Positions 25,608 to 34,699 of a stretch of DNA of 34,959 nucleotides are shown one piece after another. The notes under the pieces were generated by a model. The model did not search any database and was not told the DNA's origin. It worked only from the letters and a program-made list of their open reading frames with translations. A program made the position numbers and the translations under genes. The stretch's first letter is position 1; each line of letters starts with the position of its first letter. Origin of the DNA: Eubacteriaceae bacterium (GTDB lineage: Bacteria; Bacillota; Clostridia; Lachnospirales; Lachnospiraceae); the NCBI GenBank assembly GCA_910574915.1, contig CAJTCR010000053.1, positions 1-34,959 of the forward strand, read 5' to 3'.

Positions 25608-26072
25608 ATGGGGTGTAAGGGTGTGCAGATGATCGAATTTCCTCAAAACGGAGATGAAAGAGGAAGGTTGGTAGTTGTAGAAGGATGTGAAGATATTCCT
25701 TTTGCAATCAAGAGAATATTTTATATTTATGGATCAGACTCTGATGTTGTCAGGGGGCAGCACGCGAACAGAGCATCGGAATTTGTTTTAATTAATGTTG
25801 CAGGACACAGTAAAGTACGTGTAAAAGACGGGAAAGGTAATGAAGCCGTATTCTCATTAAATCGTCCGCATACTGGAATTTATCTGCCTAAAATGCTTTG
25901 GAAGGACATGTACGATTTCAGTAACGATTCAGTGCTGCTTTGCCTTGCCAGTGAACATTACGATTCTAAGGAATATATTAGAGACTATAATGAATTTGTA
26001 GAAATAATAAAAGCACAAAATGATATGGAGGCAATAGCTATACCAGAAGGAGGACAGGGAACAAGGATATGA
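25608..26072 (+). CDS. fdtA: dTDP-4-oxo-6-deoxyhexose 3,4-ketoisomerase, FdtA/QdtA-like
   Basis: 154 residues, cupin fold. IEFPQNGDERGRLVVVEG, then AIKRIFYIYGS, RGQHANRASEFVLINVAG (the catalytic His region) and HTGIYLPKMLWKDMYDFS are characteristic of the FdtA/QdtA/WxcM sugar isomerases. It converts dTDP-4-keto-6-deoxyglucose to the 3-keto isomer that is then aminated by the FdtB-like enzyme at 31361. Sequence alone does not tell FdtA (galacto product) from QdtA (gluco product). GGGAGG stands nine bases before the ATG. It overlaps the next gene by four bases. Confidence 0.85.
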   Translation: MGCKGVQMIEFPQNGDERGRLVVVEGCEDIPFAIKRIFYIYGSDSDVVRGQHANRASEFVLINVAGHSKVRVKDGKGNEAVFSLNRPHTGIYLPKMLWKDMYDFSNDSVLLCLASEHYDSKEYIRDYNEFVEIIKAQNDMEAIAIPEGGQGTRI

Positions 26073-28273
26073 GGATTTTGAATAAAAAGTATTCAAAGGC
26101 TTCCGTATTCTTTGCTGGGCTGGCGATATATTTTGTTTTAGCGGCATTTTTATATTGGATATTTTATGGTTATTTATTTCGGTTTGTTCCAGAAAAGGAC
26201 AAAATAACAAGAATGCTTCAAGCGGAGGAGCTTACAGAAGCGGCCCAGGGATGGGTAGTTAAACAGAAAGAAATGAAAATCTCGTTTACCTCTAATACGA
26301 ACGATCCGCATTTATTTTTTAAAATTGATGAAGAAGCAGATGATTTGTATTTTGATATTTATGTAGATAGCCTTTTAAAAGGTAAAAGTCCAATTGTGTC
26401 TGCTAGAGGTGAAATTTATTATGCTTTAGATCAAAATTTTATAGTAGAACATAGAACAGAATTTGAACTGAAAAAAGGCCATAATATAGTCAGAGTTCCG
26501 ACCGACCGTATTTTTAAAAATATCAGAGTGGATTTGGTGTCGGAAAAAGATCTGACGGTGTCTTTGTATGGAATCTGTGTGACGAATTATTTTAAAATAG
26601 ATTGGCTTTTCAGACCTGCTGCTATGGCTTTGCTGCTAGAGTGTTTGCTTCTGCTTGTGATTTATTTACCTGAGAAAAAACTAGGAGAACGATTTGCACA
26701 TTGCTTTAATCCGGTAAAAAGTTTTGTCTCAGAATTTCGTTTTTATATAAGTAAATATAAAAGCGTTGTCGTGTGGACCTTTGTGATTACGATATTCTGT
26801 TATGGGATATTATGTGCCTATTATACGATTTACATTGATGAAGAGCGGCAGATTATGGAAAGCTGCGCCACACAAAGCTGGATTGCACAGGGGCGTTTTG
26901 GAAATTATTTATTTGAGCGTTATTTTTTAACAGGAAAAATTTATACATCTTTTTTTGGTGATGCTCTGGCGGCTGCTTTATTAGGAATCAGTGTTCTACT
27001 ACAATGTTTTAACTTTTATGTGGCAGCGCAAAAATTGGTGCATAGAATTTCATACATTATTTTTTGCGGTATTGCAGTTAGCGTTCCATTTGTTTGTGGT
27101 GCATACATGGTTGTGGGAATTTACAATATTGAAATAAGTCTGGCTCTGTGTCTGGCAAATTTATCTGTATCTTTTATTTTTCAGGATCGGACAGCAGAAA
27201 AAAGTAAATATTGCTATTCTGTGATTCTGCTTGCAGCATGTATATGCATTTATCAGGCGTTTGTTCCATTTTTTGTGACAAATATAGCAGCCTGCTGCTT
27301 TCTATGGGTAGAATTCGCAGAAAAGGTAAATGTAAAAAAAGTATGGGCGTTGATCATTAAAAGTATTGCGGTCTGCATAGTAGCGTTGCTTTTATATTTT
27401 GTACTAAATAAGATTTTTATTTGGAAGATTGGAGGAGCATCCGCTTATCTTACGGATTCTTTCATAGGATGGGGAAAAGGTACAAGTCCTGTTATAATTA
27501 TAAAAATTATGATTGGCAGAATCAGAGATATTGTATCTGGATCATCTTCGTTCCTACTTGGCGGTATTATATATCGGGTAACATTTGTAGTGTTTCTATT
27601 TTATGTGCTGGAAAGGGTTGTTAAGAGGCAGGAGCATTGGAAGTTATCTGTTTTTCTTGCATTTTGCAGCTTCTTAGCTCCGTTTTGCCTGAACTTTGTC
27701 TTGGGAAATACGCTGTTTGCAGGAAGGACTTTATTGGGGCTGCCGCTTTTATTAGGAATGATCTGGATAGTAGCAGTAGAAAAGGTTTCGGACAGAATCT
27801 GCATAAAAACAGCCATAGCATTTACTGCATTTTATTTGATATTTTTACAAGTACAGTATATCAATCAATATTTTTTATCGGATTTTAAAAGATATGAACA
27901 GGATCAGGTTGTAACCGCACAAATTATCGGGGATATACGGGAAGCCTGTGGAGGATATACACAGATGCCAATCATTCCAGTGGGAATTTATGCTTATGAG
28001 GATCATGGATTGGCTATGCATTATGAGCTGGCTGGTTCTTATTATACGGTAGATGGAGGAAGCATTACCAGAATCATTCATTTTATGCAGGCGCAGGGAT
28101 ACAATGTAGATATGCCAACAGAAGATCAAATTGCAGACAGCTATCAACATATAAATGATATGCCGATATGGCCTGTAAAGGGGAGCGTTAAAAATGTGAA
28201 TGGTTATGTGATTGTAAAATTGTCAGAACCGTCACAGGAATGGTTGAATTCGTATGTGGTGCCATATCAATAA
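26069..28273 (+). CDS. GtrII-like membrane glycosyltransferase with external N-terminal domain
   Basis: 734 residues, integral membrane, GT-C type. A first helix (~12-32) is followed by an external, beta-rich domain (~45-190) that contains SNTNDP (75-80), then about ten helices. IYIDEERQI (D257) in the first large loop of the main membrane part, followed by AQGRFGNYL, fits the acidic catalytic loop and GRF pattern of GtrII-type glucosyltransferases. Such enzymes use polyprenyl-phosphate sugars outside the membrane to decorate a finished glycan, so the GtrB-like enzyme at 29894 is its likely donor supplier. ATGA overlap with fdtA. The C-terminal ~120 residues are again external. Confidence 0.75.
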   Translation: MRILNKKYSKASVFFAGLAIYFVLAAFLYWIFYGYLFRFVPEKDKITRMLQAEELTEAAQGWVVKQKEMKISFTSNTNDPHLFFKIDEEADDLYFDIYVDSLLKGKSPIVSARGEIYYALDQNFIVEHRTEFELKKGHNIVRVPTDRIFKNIRVDLVSEKDLTVSLYGICVTNYFKIDWLFRPAAMALLLECLLLLVIYLPEKKLGERFAHCFNPVKSFVSEFRFYISKYKSVVVWTFVITIFCYGILCAYYTIYIDEERQIMESCATQSWIAQGRFGNYLFERYFLTGKIYTSFFGDALAAALLGISVLLQCFNFYVAAQKLVHRISYIIFCGIAVSVPFVCGAYMVVGIYNIEISLALCLANLSVSFIFQDRTAEKSKYCYSVILLAACICIYQAFVPFFVTNIAACCFLWVEFAEKVNVKKVWALIIKSIAVCIVALLLYFVLNKIFIWKIGGASAYLTDSFIGWGKGTSPVIIIKIMIGRIRDIVSGSSSFLLGGIIYRVTFVVFLFYVLERVVKRQEHWKLSVFLAFCSFLAPFCLNFVLGNTLFAGRTLLGLPLLLGMIWIVAVEKVSDRICIKTAIAFTAFYLIFLQVQYINQYFLSDFKRYEQDQVVTAQIIGDIREACGGYTQMPIIPVGIYAYEDHGLAMHYELAGSYYTVDGGSITRIIHFMQAQGYNVDMPTEDQIADSYQHINDMPIWPVKGSVKNVNGYVIVKLSEPSQEWLNSYVVPYQ

Positions 28274-28320
28274 GGAATGGGATAAAAGGCCTGAATTGTT
28301 ACGATTGGAGATAATAGTTC

Positions 28321-29754
28321 ATGAAAAAAAGAGGATTCGAATTTATAGAAAATAAATATAGACGTATGGGGATTTGTTTCTTCGTTTATATCGTTCTGAT
28401 TCAACCGTTTTCCAGTAATTTTTTATACTCTCTGGATGACTACTATTTGGAAAATATCTATGTATTGGATTGGGAAAATTTGGGATACAATTATTACTCA
28501 TATGGAAGATTTGCTGAAGGAATACTGGCAGAGATTGTCAGTTGGCTGAATTTATCTCCATTTAACGGAATTATGGCATTTTCATTATGGGGCATGGCAG
28601 TTGTTTTATTTGCAAATGAAATTGTTGATAAATGGCGTGTGAAAAACAGTGTTTTGAATATGGTGTATATGATGCTGATTATGTTCAATCCATTTTTTGT
28701 AGAATTGTATTTTTATAAAAATATATTGGGATTTAGCGCATTTGCAGTATTATCTTTATGGGGAGGGATGAAATGTATTGATGAGTTTTGGAGAGGAAAA
28801 AAATATATTTTTTTAGTAACTGGCGGCATATGTATCATTTTTTCTTTGAGTGTTTATCAAATCTTTTTTCCAATGATTTTTATGATATATGCAGTAGAAC
28901 TTTTTTCGGTAGAAAAAGAGAAGAGCCTATATAAAAGAATTATATTGAATTTTGTATTTGCAGTATTTTGCCTGATTATTTATTATATGATACTAAATTT
29001 GGTTTTTTGGATAAAACCTACTACCGTTGATTCAGGAATGAGATTGGGATTGCTGTTTGAAAATCTGTTGCTAAATAAAAATAATTATTGGAGTACTGTA
29101 GCGGCTCAATTAAAAAGATTTATTTTTAAAGATAATATGCTTTCTTCTGGAATCGTAAATCTTGCAATTATGCTAATGTGTAACCTTTGTATTTGTTTTG
29201 TGTTTATCAAAAAGATTAGTTTAAAAGATTTTTCGGAGATCAGAAAGATTTTATTAGCATATGCTGTCTTTTTAATAGTGCAGATATTAGGATTATTGTC
29301 ATGTTTTGGATTTTCTATCAGCAATGTGATGGGAACATCATCCAGAAGCTTTACGGCATGGGGGATTTACAGTGCTGGTGTGTTACATGTTTCAGAAATT
29401 TTTATAAAGGAAATGCCAACTCATTTTCAGAGAAAATGTTTGAAAATGGCAGTTGCAGCAGTTATGGCAGTGGCTTTTCTTACGAGTGCGGCAAGAATCA
29501 GCAGATGTGCGTCAGATATTGCAAAAATGAATCAGATTGAGGAAAGTTTGGTGAATAGAATTACTGCCAGGCTAGAGGCTTACGAATCATTTGATCCAAA
29601 AAATGTGAAGGTTTATGTACATGGATATGCGGATTTATCGAAGGGATATGCAAAGTATTTCGAATCATTTAATCATCCAGCGGTCGGTGGTTTTTCAACA
29701 ATATTTGCATTTAGTGAGATAACAGGCTATCATTTTAGTTCTTTTTCAGTTTAA
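28321..29754 (+). CDS. GtrII-like membrane glycosyltransferase
   Basis: 477 residues with about ten membrane helices. FLYSLDDYYLENIY (D39, D40) early in the first external loop and YYSYGRFAEGIL (YGRF at 61-64) are the acidic pair and GRF pattern of GtrII-family glucosyltransferases. It lacks the external N-terminal domain of its upstream neighbour and may transfer a second side-chain sugar, or the same sugar to another position. GGAG lies about ten bases before the ATG. The 139 bases that follow hold no gene; an AT-rich stretch (29860-29882) precedes the GtrB-like gene, but I see no clear promoter. Confidence 0.72.
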   Translation: MKKRGFEFIENKYRRMGICFFVYIVLIQPFSSNFLYSLDDYYLENIYVLDWENLGYNYYSYGRFAEGILAEIVSWLNLSPFNGIMAFSLWGMAVVLFANEIVDKWRVKNSVLNMVYMMLIMFNPFFVELYFYKNILGFSAFAVLSLWGGMKCIDEFWRGKKYIFLVTGGICIIFSLSVYQIFFPMIFMIYAVELFSVEKEKSLYKRIILNFVFAVFCLIIYYMILNLVFWIKPTTVDSGMRLGLLFENLLLNKNNYWSTVAAQLKRFIFKDNMLSSGIVNLAIMLMCNLCICFVFIKKISLKDFSEIRKILLAYAVFLIVQILGLLSCFGFSISNVMGTSSRSFTAWGIYSAGVLHVSEIFIKEMPTHFQRKCLKMAVAAVMAVAFLTSAARISRCASDIAKMNQIEESLVNRITARLEAYESFDPKNVKVYVHGYADLSKGYAKYFESFNHPAVGGFSTIFAFSEITGYHFSSFSV

Positions 29755-29893
29755 GAAAGCAAAACCGCTTTGCTGTGTATACCTGAAATGGGTAAGTGGC
29801 CAGCGGCAAATTCGATTTTGGAAACAGATGCCGGATTTATTATTAAATTAGGAGATTAAAATTAGAAATATATATATATTTATGGAGTCCAAT

Positions 29894-30823
29894 ATGAAAA
29901 TCTCAATAATCATACCAGTATATTACAATGAAGAAAATCTGCATACTTTATACAAAGATATCAGGGAAAAAATTATCTGTACGATAGACTATGACTATGA
30001 AATTGTTATGGTAAATGATGGTTCCAAAGATCAAAGTTATCGTGTTATGCAGGAGTTGGCAAATGCAGATAAGAATATAAAAATTATCAGTTTGTCGAGA
30101 AATTTTGGCTCTCATGCGGCTATTTTATGTGGACTTTCTAAATGTACCGGAGATTGTGCTGTTGTGAAAGCGGCTGATCTTCAGGAACCAACGGAATTGA
30201 TTTTAGATATGGTGGAAAGCTGGAAAAAAGGCAATCGTGTTGTGCTTGCAGTAAGAGAGGGACGAGAAGAAAGCAGACAGCAGACACTATTTGCGAATCT
30301 GTATTACTGGCTGGTAAAAAAGACGGCGCTTCCTTCTATGCCAGATGGTGGATTTGATATATATTTGATTGACCGGCTGGTTATCAATGTACTGATGGCA
30401 CTGGATGAGAAAAACAGCGCATTGACAGGGCAGATTCTGTGGAGTGGATTTCGGACTGCAAAGGTGCCATATACTCGTCTTGCCAGAGAAATAGGAACGA
30501 GCAAATGGACAATAAAGAAAAAGGTTCGTCTTGTAATGGATACGCTATTCAGCTTTTCTACACTTCCAATCCAGGCAGTATCTGCAATCGGGATTATTTC
30601 TTTTTTAGGTTCTTTGATTTGGGGTGTGCTGGAAGTGGTGTTTAAGATTATGGGAATGATTGAAGTAAGTGGGTGGACAACTTTATTTATTTTCAATTTA
30701 TTCAGTTTTGGTGTTATTATGTTAACCCTTGGAATATTAGGAGAATATTTATGGAGAACGTTTGATGCTTCCAGGAATAGGCCGCCTTATATCATTGAAG
30801 ATGAAAATAAACAGGAGAATTAG
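29894..30823 (+). CDS. Polyprenyl-phosphate glycosyltransferase, GtrB/DPM1-like
   Basis: 309 residues. GT2 domain of the dolichyl-phosphate mannose synthase type: ISIIIPVYYNEENLHTLY, VMVNDGSKDQSY, LSRNFGSHAAILCGL and KAADLQEPTELI (the DXD-like site as ADLQEP), then FRTAKVPYTRLAREIGTSKW, which matches the R-x3-R-x-G-x-SK-segment of GtrB proteins. Two C-terminal membrane helices (~225-250 and ~260-285) anchor it. It charges polyprenyl phosphate with a hexose on the inner membrane face, the donor for the GtrII-like transferases. The start is set at 29894, six bases after GGAG; an ATG four codons earlier lacks a site. No GtrA-type flippase is in the window. Confidence 0.88.
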   Translation: MKISIIIPVYYNEENLHTLYKDIREKIICTIDYDYEIVMVNDGSKDQSYRVMQELANADKNIKIISLSRNFGSHAAILCGLSKCTGDCAVVKAADLQEPTELILDMVESWKKGNRVVLAVREGREESRQQTLFANLYYWLVKKTALPSMPDGGFDIYLIDRLVINVLMALDEKNSALTGQILWSGFRTAKVPYTRLAREIGTSKWTIKKKVRLVMDTLFSFSTLPIQAVSAIGIISFLGSLIWGVLEVVFKIMGMIEVSGWTTLFIFNLFSFGVIMLTLGILGEYLWRTFDASRNRPPYIIEDENKQEN

Positions 30824-30828
30824 CAGGA

Positions 30829-31359
30829 ATGTATTTAAGAAATCTATTAGAAAAAGATGCTGCCGGGATGATGGAGTGGATGCATGACCCAGATATGCAG
30901 AAATGTTTTCGCATTCCAATTAAAGATAGAGATCTGGAAGATGTAATTGGTTTTATCAGAAATGCCAAAATACAGATGAATGCAAAAAAAGACTTTCATT
31001 ATGCAGTTGCAGACGAGAAGGATGAATATTTGGGAACGGTTAGCTTAAAAAATATTAATTTGTCGGACCGTAATGGGGAATATGCAATCAGTCTTCGGCA
31101 AAAGGCGCAGGGTAGGGGAATTGCTGCGTGGGCAACAAGGGAGGTTTTAAGAATAGCATTCGCAGAATTAGAACTGGAAAGAGTATATTTGAATGTATTG
31201 TCGGATAATGAAAGAGCGGTCAGATTTTATGAAAAAACAGGTTTTATATACGAAGGGGAGTCTAAAAACTGCTTATTTTTAAGAGGAAAGTATCGGTCAT
31301 TGCGGTGGTACCGTATTTTGCGGAAAGAATATTTTAATCATTTGGAGAGGAGCAATTAG
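30829..31359 (+). CDS. GNAT-family sugar N-acetyltransferase, candidate FdtC
   Basis: 176 residues. GNAT fold: LRNLLEKDAAGMMEWMHDP at the start, FHYAVADEKDEYLGTVSL, and the acetyl-CoA site around QKAQGRGIAAWATREVL (Q/RxxGxG/A), then LNVLSDNERAVRFYEKTGF. Its position between the GtrB-like gene and the sugar aminotransferase, five bases after the one and two before the other, suggests that it acetylates the 3-amino group of the dTDP-amino sugar. Known FdtC/QdtC enzymes are left-handed beta-helix acyltransferases, whereas this one is GNAT, so it would be a non-orthologous replacement; a protein or other sugar substrate is possible. Confidence 0.75.
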   Translation: MYLRNLLEKDAAGMMEWMHDPDMQKCFRIPIKDRDLEDVIGFIRNAKIQMNAKKDFHYAVADEKDEYLGTVSLKNINLSDRNGEYAISLRQKAQGRGIAAWATREVLRIAFAELELERVYLNVLSDNERAVRFYEKTGFIYEGESKNCLFLRGKYRSLRWYRILRKEYFNHLERSN

Positions 31360-31360
31360 G

Positions 31361-32461
31361 GTGAAAGTTGTGTCAAACAGACTGGACAGAGGTTTTTTTC
31401 TGCACCAGGATGAATTGGAACAAAAGGCATTGGAAGTGCTGCGTTCAGGATGGTATATATTAGGAAAAGAAGTGTTTGAGTTTGAACGAGAGTTTGCTGC
31501 ATATACAGGTGCAAAATATTGTGTCGGTGTTGCCAGTGGCTTGGATGCTTTGTGGATTACATTCAGGGTTCTTGGCATTGGCAGAGGAGACGAGGTAATT
31601 GTACAAGGCAATACTTATATAGCAAGTGTTATGGGAATAACGATCAATGGCGCCATTCCTGTTTTTACAGAACCAGATGAATATTTTAATATGGATGCTG
31701 CTAAAATCGAAGAAAAGATTACAAAAAAAACAAAAGCAATTTTAGTTGTGCACTTATATGGCCAAGCTGCTAATATGACGCCTATTATGGAGTTAGCAGA
31801 CCGTTATGGGTTAAAGGTTATTGAAGACTGTGCGCAGTCACATGGAGCATGTTATGGAAATCAGATGACAGGAACATTCGGTGCTGCTGGCTGTTTTTCT
31901 TTTTATCCGTCTAAAAATCTGGGGGCTTTTGGTGATGGAGGGGCTATCGTTACGAACGACGAAAAAATAGCAGAGGATGTCAGAGTGTTTCGCAATTATG
32001 GGAGTGAGAGGCGCTATTACAATAAAGTAGCAGGTACAAATTCAAGACTGGATGAATTACAGGCAGGATTACTTAGGGTGCGCCTGCGGCATATGGATGA
32101 ATTACTGAATGAAAAAAGCAGGCTATGCAGCCGTTATCTGCGTGAAATTAAAAATGAAAATCTTATTTTGCCAAAAATAAGAGAGGGTGCTTCACATAGT
32201 TGGCATCAGTTTGTGATTCGTACAGATCGAAGAGAAGAATTGATTACTTATTTAGAAAAAAAGGGGATTGGAACTATTATTCATTATCCAATTCCGCCAT
32301 ATTTATCAGAAGCATATCAAGATTTGCATATGATAGAAGGCAGTTTTCCTATTACTGAAAAATATGCGAAAACAGTACTTTCCCTTCCATTATATTATGG
32401 AATGCAGGAAAAAGAACAAAGTTATGTTATTGAGGCGCTTAATCAGTTTTGTGTTACATAA
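31361..32461 (+). CDS. fdtB: dTDP-3-amino-3,6-dideoxyhexose transaminase, FdtB/QdtB-like
   Basis: 366 residues, PLP-dependent DegT/DnrJ/EryC1/StrS family. VGVASGLDALWITFRVLGIGRGD, VIEDCAQSHGACY and CFSFYPSKNLGAFGDGGAIVTND (the Lys of PSKNLG holds PLP) are diagnostic, and the DCAQSHGA plus the NYGSERRYYN segment fit the FdtB/QdtB branch. It aminates C3 of the keto sugar made by the FdtA-like enzyme. The gene starts with GTG behind GGAGAGGAG, one base after the stop of the acetyltransferase gene, so the two are coupled. The isomerase lies 5 kb upstream; the synthesis genes are thus split by the membrane transferases. dTDP-glucose synthesis genes (rmlA, rmlB) are not in the window. Confidence 0.88.
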   Translation: MKVVSNRLDRGFFLHQDELEQKALEVLRSGWYILGKEVFEFEREFAAYTGAKYCVGVASGLDALWITFRVLGIGRGDEVIVQGNTYIASVMGITINGAIPVFTEPDEYFNMDAAKIEEKITKKTKAILVVHLYGQAANMTPIMELADRYGLKVIEDCAQSHGACYGNQMTGTFGAAGCFSFYPSKNLGAFGDGGAIVTNDEKIAEDVRVFRNYGSERRYYNKVAGTNSRLDELQAGLLRVRLRHMDELLNEKSRLCSRYLREIKNENLILPKIREGASHSWHQFVIRTDRREELITYLEKKGIGTIIHYPIPPYLSEAYQDLHMIEGSFPITEKYAKTVLSLPLYYGMQEKEQSYVIEALNQFCVT

Positions 32462-32526
32462 TGAGCATATGATGTAGGAAATAGAAGATAATTACAGAAG
32501 AAGATAGAGAAAGCGATAGATGGAAG

Positions 32527-34293
32527 ATGGTTCAATTTCAGGCAGATAAGACAGTTCCAAAAGAAAAGGTGTGGTTAACAGCAGGGTGGCTGGTCAGCTT
32601 TTTTATACATATAGCAGTCATCAATCATTTTGTAGGATGGATTTGCACTGATACAGCAGGATACTGGCTTCATGCGGCTACTTTTACAGGATATGACTGG
32701 TCGGAAGTAGCAAAAACGACTTCTATGTATTATTCCTGGGGATACAGCTTGTGGCTTATGATTCCATTTTTGATAGCATCTGGGAATATGATTATCATGG
32801 CAAAGGTGGCAATTATAATCAATGCAGTATTTTGTTCATTGACATTTGTATTTGCATATTTTCTTGGGAAAAAAATATTCGATCTGTTGGACAGACGATT
32901 TGTGATGGCGTGTGCTTTGATTGTATCTGTTTACCCATCCTATATACTGGGTACATCTGTTGCGCTGTCTGAATCATTATTATTTTTTCTGGATGTATTT
33001 TGCCTGTGGCTGATTGCAGCATATTTAGATTCAAATAAAAGCAAATGGGGAATTCTTAGTGGGTGTTGTTGTGGATATATGTATATTGTCCATCACAGGA
33101 CTTTGGGAATCGTTGTAGCATTTTTGTGTATGCTGCTAATGCTGTATATAAAAAATAGAGATGTGAAAGAGGTATTGCATTTTCTCATACCGCTTCTTAT
33201 TTGTTTGGCAGTTAGTTTGTTTGTTGATGACTGGCTTCTGAAAAAAGAAATGGGGGATTACGCCTATACGGCGAATACGTATCAGGCTATGACTAAAAGA
33301 GTTCCTACGATGCTGCGTTTAGGGAAAATATTATCAATTGTGCAGAATATAATAGGCGAAAGCTGGTATTTGCTGATAGGGACATTTTCTGTGGCAGGTA
33401 TGGGAATCATTTCTACAGGCAGAAAAATTACAAATATGCGATTGAGCAGCAAAATGGGAAAAAGAGCAGATACATATTCTTTTTTATATATTTTTGCGAT
33501 ATTAAGCCTGGGATTTAGTATGTGTATTTCAGTATTTACAACAGCTAGAAGTATGGAATCTGCGGGAGGCAGAATAGATGTCATTTTTTATGGCAGATAT
33601 TTTGAGAATACATTCAGTTTTTTTATTTTAACTGGATTGTCGGAAATCCATACGTTAAGAAAAAAGCAGGATACACGTAAGGAAGTAATTCTTTTAATAG
33701 TTCTGATCTTAGCTTGTTCTGCGGCAGTCTATTCTTTTACACAGATGATTCAGGGAAATGGGGTGAATTATTTTAGTGTTGCAGCATTGTTATCGCTGTA
33801 TTCATGCCCTAATTTAGAGTTTTCAGTATTGGCTGTCAGCATATGCCATGTTGGAGTGACACTGGTTATTTTGTGTCTGCTTTGGATGGATAGAAGGATA
33901 TATACAGTAGCAGCATATGTTCTGATTTTTGCAAGTTTTGTATATACGGGATATCATGCTGTTGTAAATGTAGACCAGCTTTGCAAAGATCATGCTCTTG
34001 TAGCGGATTACCCAACGCAAAATGAGGAGGCAAGATCTGTGAACCAGTATATACAGGAGCATCGCATTGCCTGCTTTGGTGTTTATTTGGAAAATAGTTA
34101 TGATGCTTTTTCCTATCAGCTTATGAATCCACAGAAGAAAGTTTATGCCTTTTCATCGATGGATAATTTGCATTCTTTACGGGGGATTGTTACGCATGTG
34201 GTTGTCCCTCAATCTTTCAAAGAACTAATGGCAGGTGAAAAATTGAAAATGGAAACCGTAAACTATGCAGTTTATGGGCTGTCCAAGGAATAG
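32527..34293 (+). CDS. GT-C-type membrane glycosyltransferase (putative)
   Basis: 588 residues with about eleven or twelve membrane helices and an external C-terminal segment (~490-588). After the first helix the loop reads [13 protein letters not shown], with an acidic residue in the place of the catalytic Asp of GT39/PMT- and ArnT-like enzymes, followed by [33 protein letters not shown] is also typical of this class. It would transfer a sugar from a polyprenyl-phosphate donor outside the membrane. A polymerase or flippase role cannot be excluded. The ribosome site is weak (GGAAG abuts the ATG), and 65 bases separate it from the preceding gene. Confidence 0.6.
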   Translation: MVQFQADKTVPKEKVWLTAGWLVSFFIHIAVINHFVGWICTDTAGYWLHAATFTGYDWSEVAKTTSMYYSWGYSLWLMIPFLIASGNMIIMAKVAIIINAVFCSLTFVFAYFLGKKIFDLLDRRFVMACALIVSVYPSYILGTSVALSESLLFFLDVFCLWLIAAYLDSNKSKWGILSGCCCGYMYIVHHRTLGIVVAFLCMLLMLYIKNRDVKEVLHFLIPLLICLAVSLFVDDWLLKKEMGDYAYTANTYQAMTKRVPTMLRLGKILSIVQNIIGESWYLLIGTFSVAGMGIISTGRKITNMRLSSKMGKRADTYSFLYIFAILSLGFSMCISVFTTARSMESAGGRIDVIFYGRYFENTFSFFILTGLSEIHTLRKKQDTRKEVILLIVLILACSAAVYSFTQMIQGNGVNYFSVAALLSLYSCPNLEFSVLAVSICHVGVTLVILCLLWMDRRIYTVAAYVLIFASFVYTGYHAVVNVDQLCKDHALVADYPTQNEEARSVNQYIQEHRIACFGVYLENSYDAFSYQLMNPQKKVYAFSSMDNLHSLRGIVTHVVVPQSFKELMAGEKLKMETVNYAVYGLSKE

Positions 34294-34312
34294 TGATCTA
34301 AGGGGAGAAAAG

Positions 34313-34699
34313 ATGAAATTAATCATTCAGATACCATGTTATAACGAGGCAGATACTTTGGAGATTGCCCTGAATGACCTTCCAAAGCATATAGAAGGAA
34401 TTGATGCAGTCGAATATCTGGTTATTAATGATGGGAGTACAGACAATACCGTTGCAGTTGCAAAAGACTGGGGTGTTCATTACATTGTGAGCTTTAAGCG
34501 GAACAAAGGGCTGGCAAAAGGATTTATGGCAGGTGTGAATGAATGCCTGCGCCAAGGAGCGGATATTATTGTCAATACAGATGCAGATGACCAGCACGGT
34601 AAACGCAGGTTTTATAAACTTTTTATAAATTTGGAGATATCAGTTTTCACGATTAAAACTATACGTAAAGATGCGATGGTTAAATTATTTTGCGTATAA
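34313..34699 (+). pseudogene. Glycosyltransferase family 2, truncated by insertion sequence
   Basis: The first 94 codons are a good N-terminal half of a polyprenyl-phosphate-type GT2: [51 protein letters not shown] and VNTDADDQ. The family continues here with Y and a further ~200 residues. After DADDQ (about 34595) the reading frame runs into 34 unrelated residues and stops at 34699, just before the minus-strand transposase remnant. An open frame upstream to 34265 overlaps the preceding gene, but GGGGAGAAA before 34313 sets the start. The gene is probably inactive; the missing 3' part may lie beyond the insertion sequence, outside the window. Confidence 0.8.
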
